NCBI GenBank assembly: GCA_017857395.1
Contig: JAFMDF010000027.1
Location: 1-51,878 of the forward strand
From: Bacteroidota bacterium
GTDB taxonomy: Bacteria > Bacteroidota > Bacteroidia > Chitinophagales > Saprospiraceae
Direction of reading: 5' to 3'
DNA: 51,878 nucleotides
This document shows positions 51,691 to 51,878 of the stretch, in pieces. The translations under genes were made by a program, and so were the position numbers. A model generated the notes under the pieces. The model saw nothing but the letters and a program-made list of their open reading frames with translations, made no database searches and was not told the origin of the DNA. How positions within the stretch are numbered: position 1 is the first letter of the stretch; the number at the start of each line of letters is the position of its first letter.

Positions 51691-51747
51691 TTATTAAGGC
51701 AATTAGTGAATAGTTTATAAAGACCAATAACCCGTATATTCTATGCG

Positions 51748-51878
51748 ATGTTCTACGGGGAACAAGTTATTAACGATCCTTTCAAGCATTTTTCAAACCC
51801 TAACCGCTAGGAAATTGGAGCTAATGTTCTACGGGGAACAAGTTATTAACGATCCTTTCAAGCATTTTTCAAACCCTA
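51748..51878. repeat. Direct repeat running off the right end, period 76
   Basis: The 55 bases at 51748-51802 recur exactly at 51824-51878, the last 55 bases of the window. The 21-base spacer is unique. Each copy begins with a small hairpin (GTTC-TACGGG-GAAC). The bases just left of the two copies differ, and the right border of the second is cut by the window end, so the repeat may be longer. It could be a minisatellite, the start of an unusual array, or an assembly-graph loop. Confidence 0.6.

Noticed and set aside
51748-51878. CRISPR array start
   Set aside because: Two copies with a 21-base spacer are visible, but the shared part is at least 55 bases, longer than normal CRISPR repeats. 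The spacer is short and no cas gene is in the window.

Overview
This window looks like a low-GC chromosomal segment from a Bacteroidota bacterium, most likely from the Saprospiria/Lewinella side of the phylum (inference from gene content). Signs visible in the sequence are many secreted proteins ending their signal in a short AQ or SQ stretch, lipoproteins, few Shine-Dalgarno sequences, promoter-like TAnnTTTG boxes, a DksA-like protein without its zinc cysteines, a fused ThrA followed by thrB and thrC, and an ECF sigma/anti-sigma/DUF4097 cluster. No rRNA, tRNA, IS element or prophage gene was seen.

Layout. 1-7.1 kb: a secreted glutaminyl-cyclase-like M28 lipoprotein, a 1219-residue lipoprotein joining cytochrome c, PA14, beta-propeller and DUF1080 domains, and a carboxypeptidase-Q-like M28 peptidase. 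7.15-7.76 kb: a 3-methyladenine DNA glycosylase. 7.8-20.8 kb: one long minus-strand operon that is the standout of the window. It is a type I Wadjet-like (JetABCD) anti-plasmid SMC system with three extra genes. 21.1-29 kb: housekeeping (TauE/SafE permease, lspA, DksA-like, aroB, PBP1A, pyrD). 29-32.1 kb: ECF sigma factor, anti-sigma factor with HEAT-like tail, and two DUF4097 proteins. 32.4-37 kb: parC, a Nudix hydrolase and a Na+/Ca2+ exchanger. 37.6-40.1 kb: ParA with a ribbon-helix-helix partner and a DUF3137 membrane protein. 40.3-46.4 kb: TlpA-like thioredoxin, double NTF2-like protein, hpt, polyprenyl synthase, VanZ-like and S1/P1-like proteins. 46.6-51.6 kb: thrA-thrB-thrC. The window ends inside a direct repeat.

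The Wadjet-like operon reads jetA - jetB - X - jetC - Y - jetD - GHKL/SF1 helicase. JetA, JetB and the JetC ATPase look intact. JetD, normally the nuclease that cuts the captured plasmid, appears to have lost its Toprim catalytic residues (the expected VEN motif reads CTD and the expected GDID reads GDIT). Its stop codon directly abuts the start of a 1570-residue protein with a sacsin-like GHKL ATPase at one end and an Upf1-like superfamily 1 helicase at the other. X and Y share a small SH3-like N-terminal domain. My inference is that this is a Wadjet variant whose nuclease has been inactivated and whose output may be passed to the GHKL-helicase.

A second theme is non-coding: several intergenic regions carry long inverted repeats whose arms are themselves palindromic. 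One lies upstream of jetA, one between jetA and jetB, and others follow the TauE/SafE gene, pyrD and parC. A short 9-3-9 palindrome occurs at two sites ahead of promoter-like boxes, one of which may drive a small RNA.
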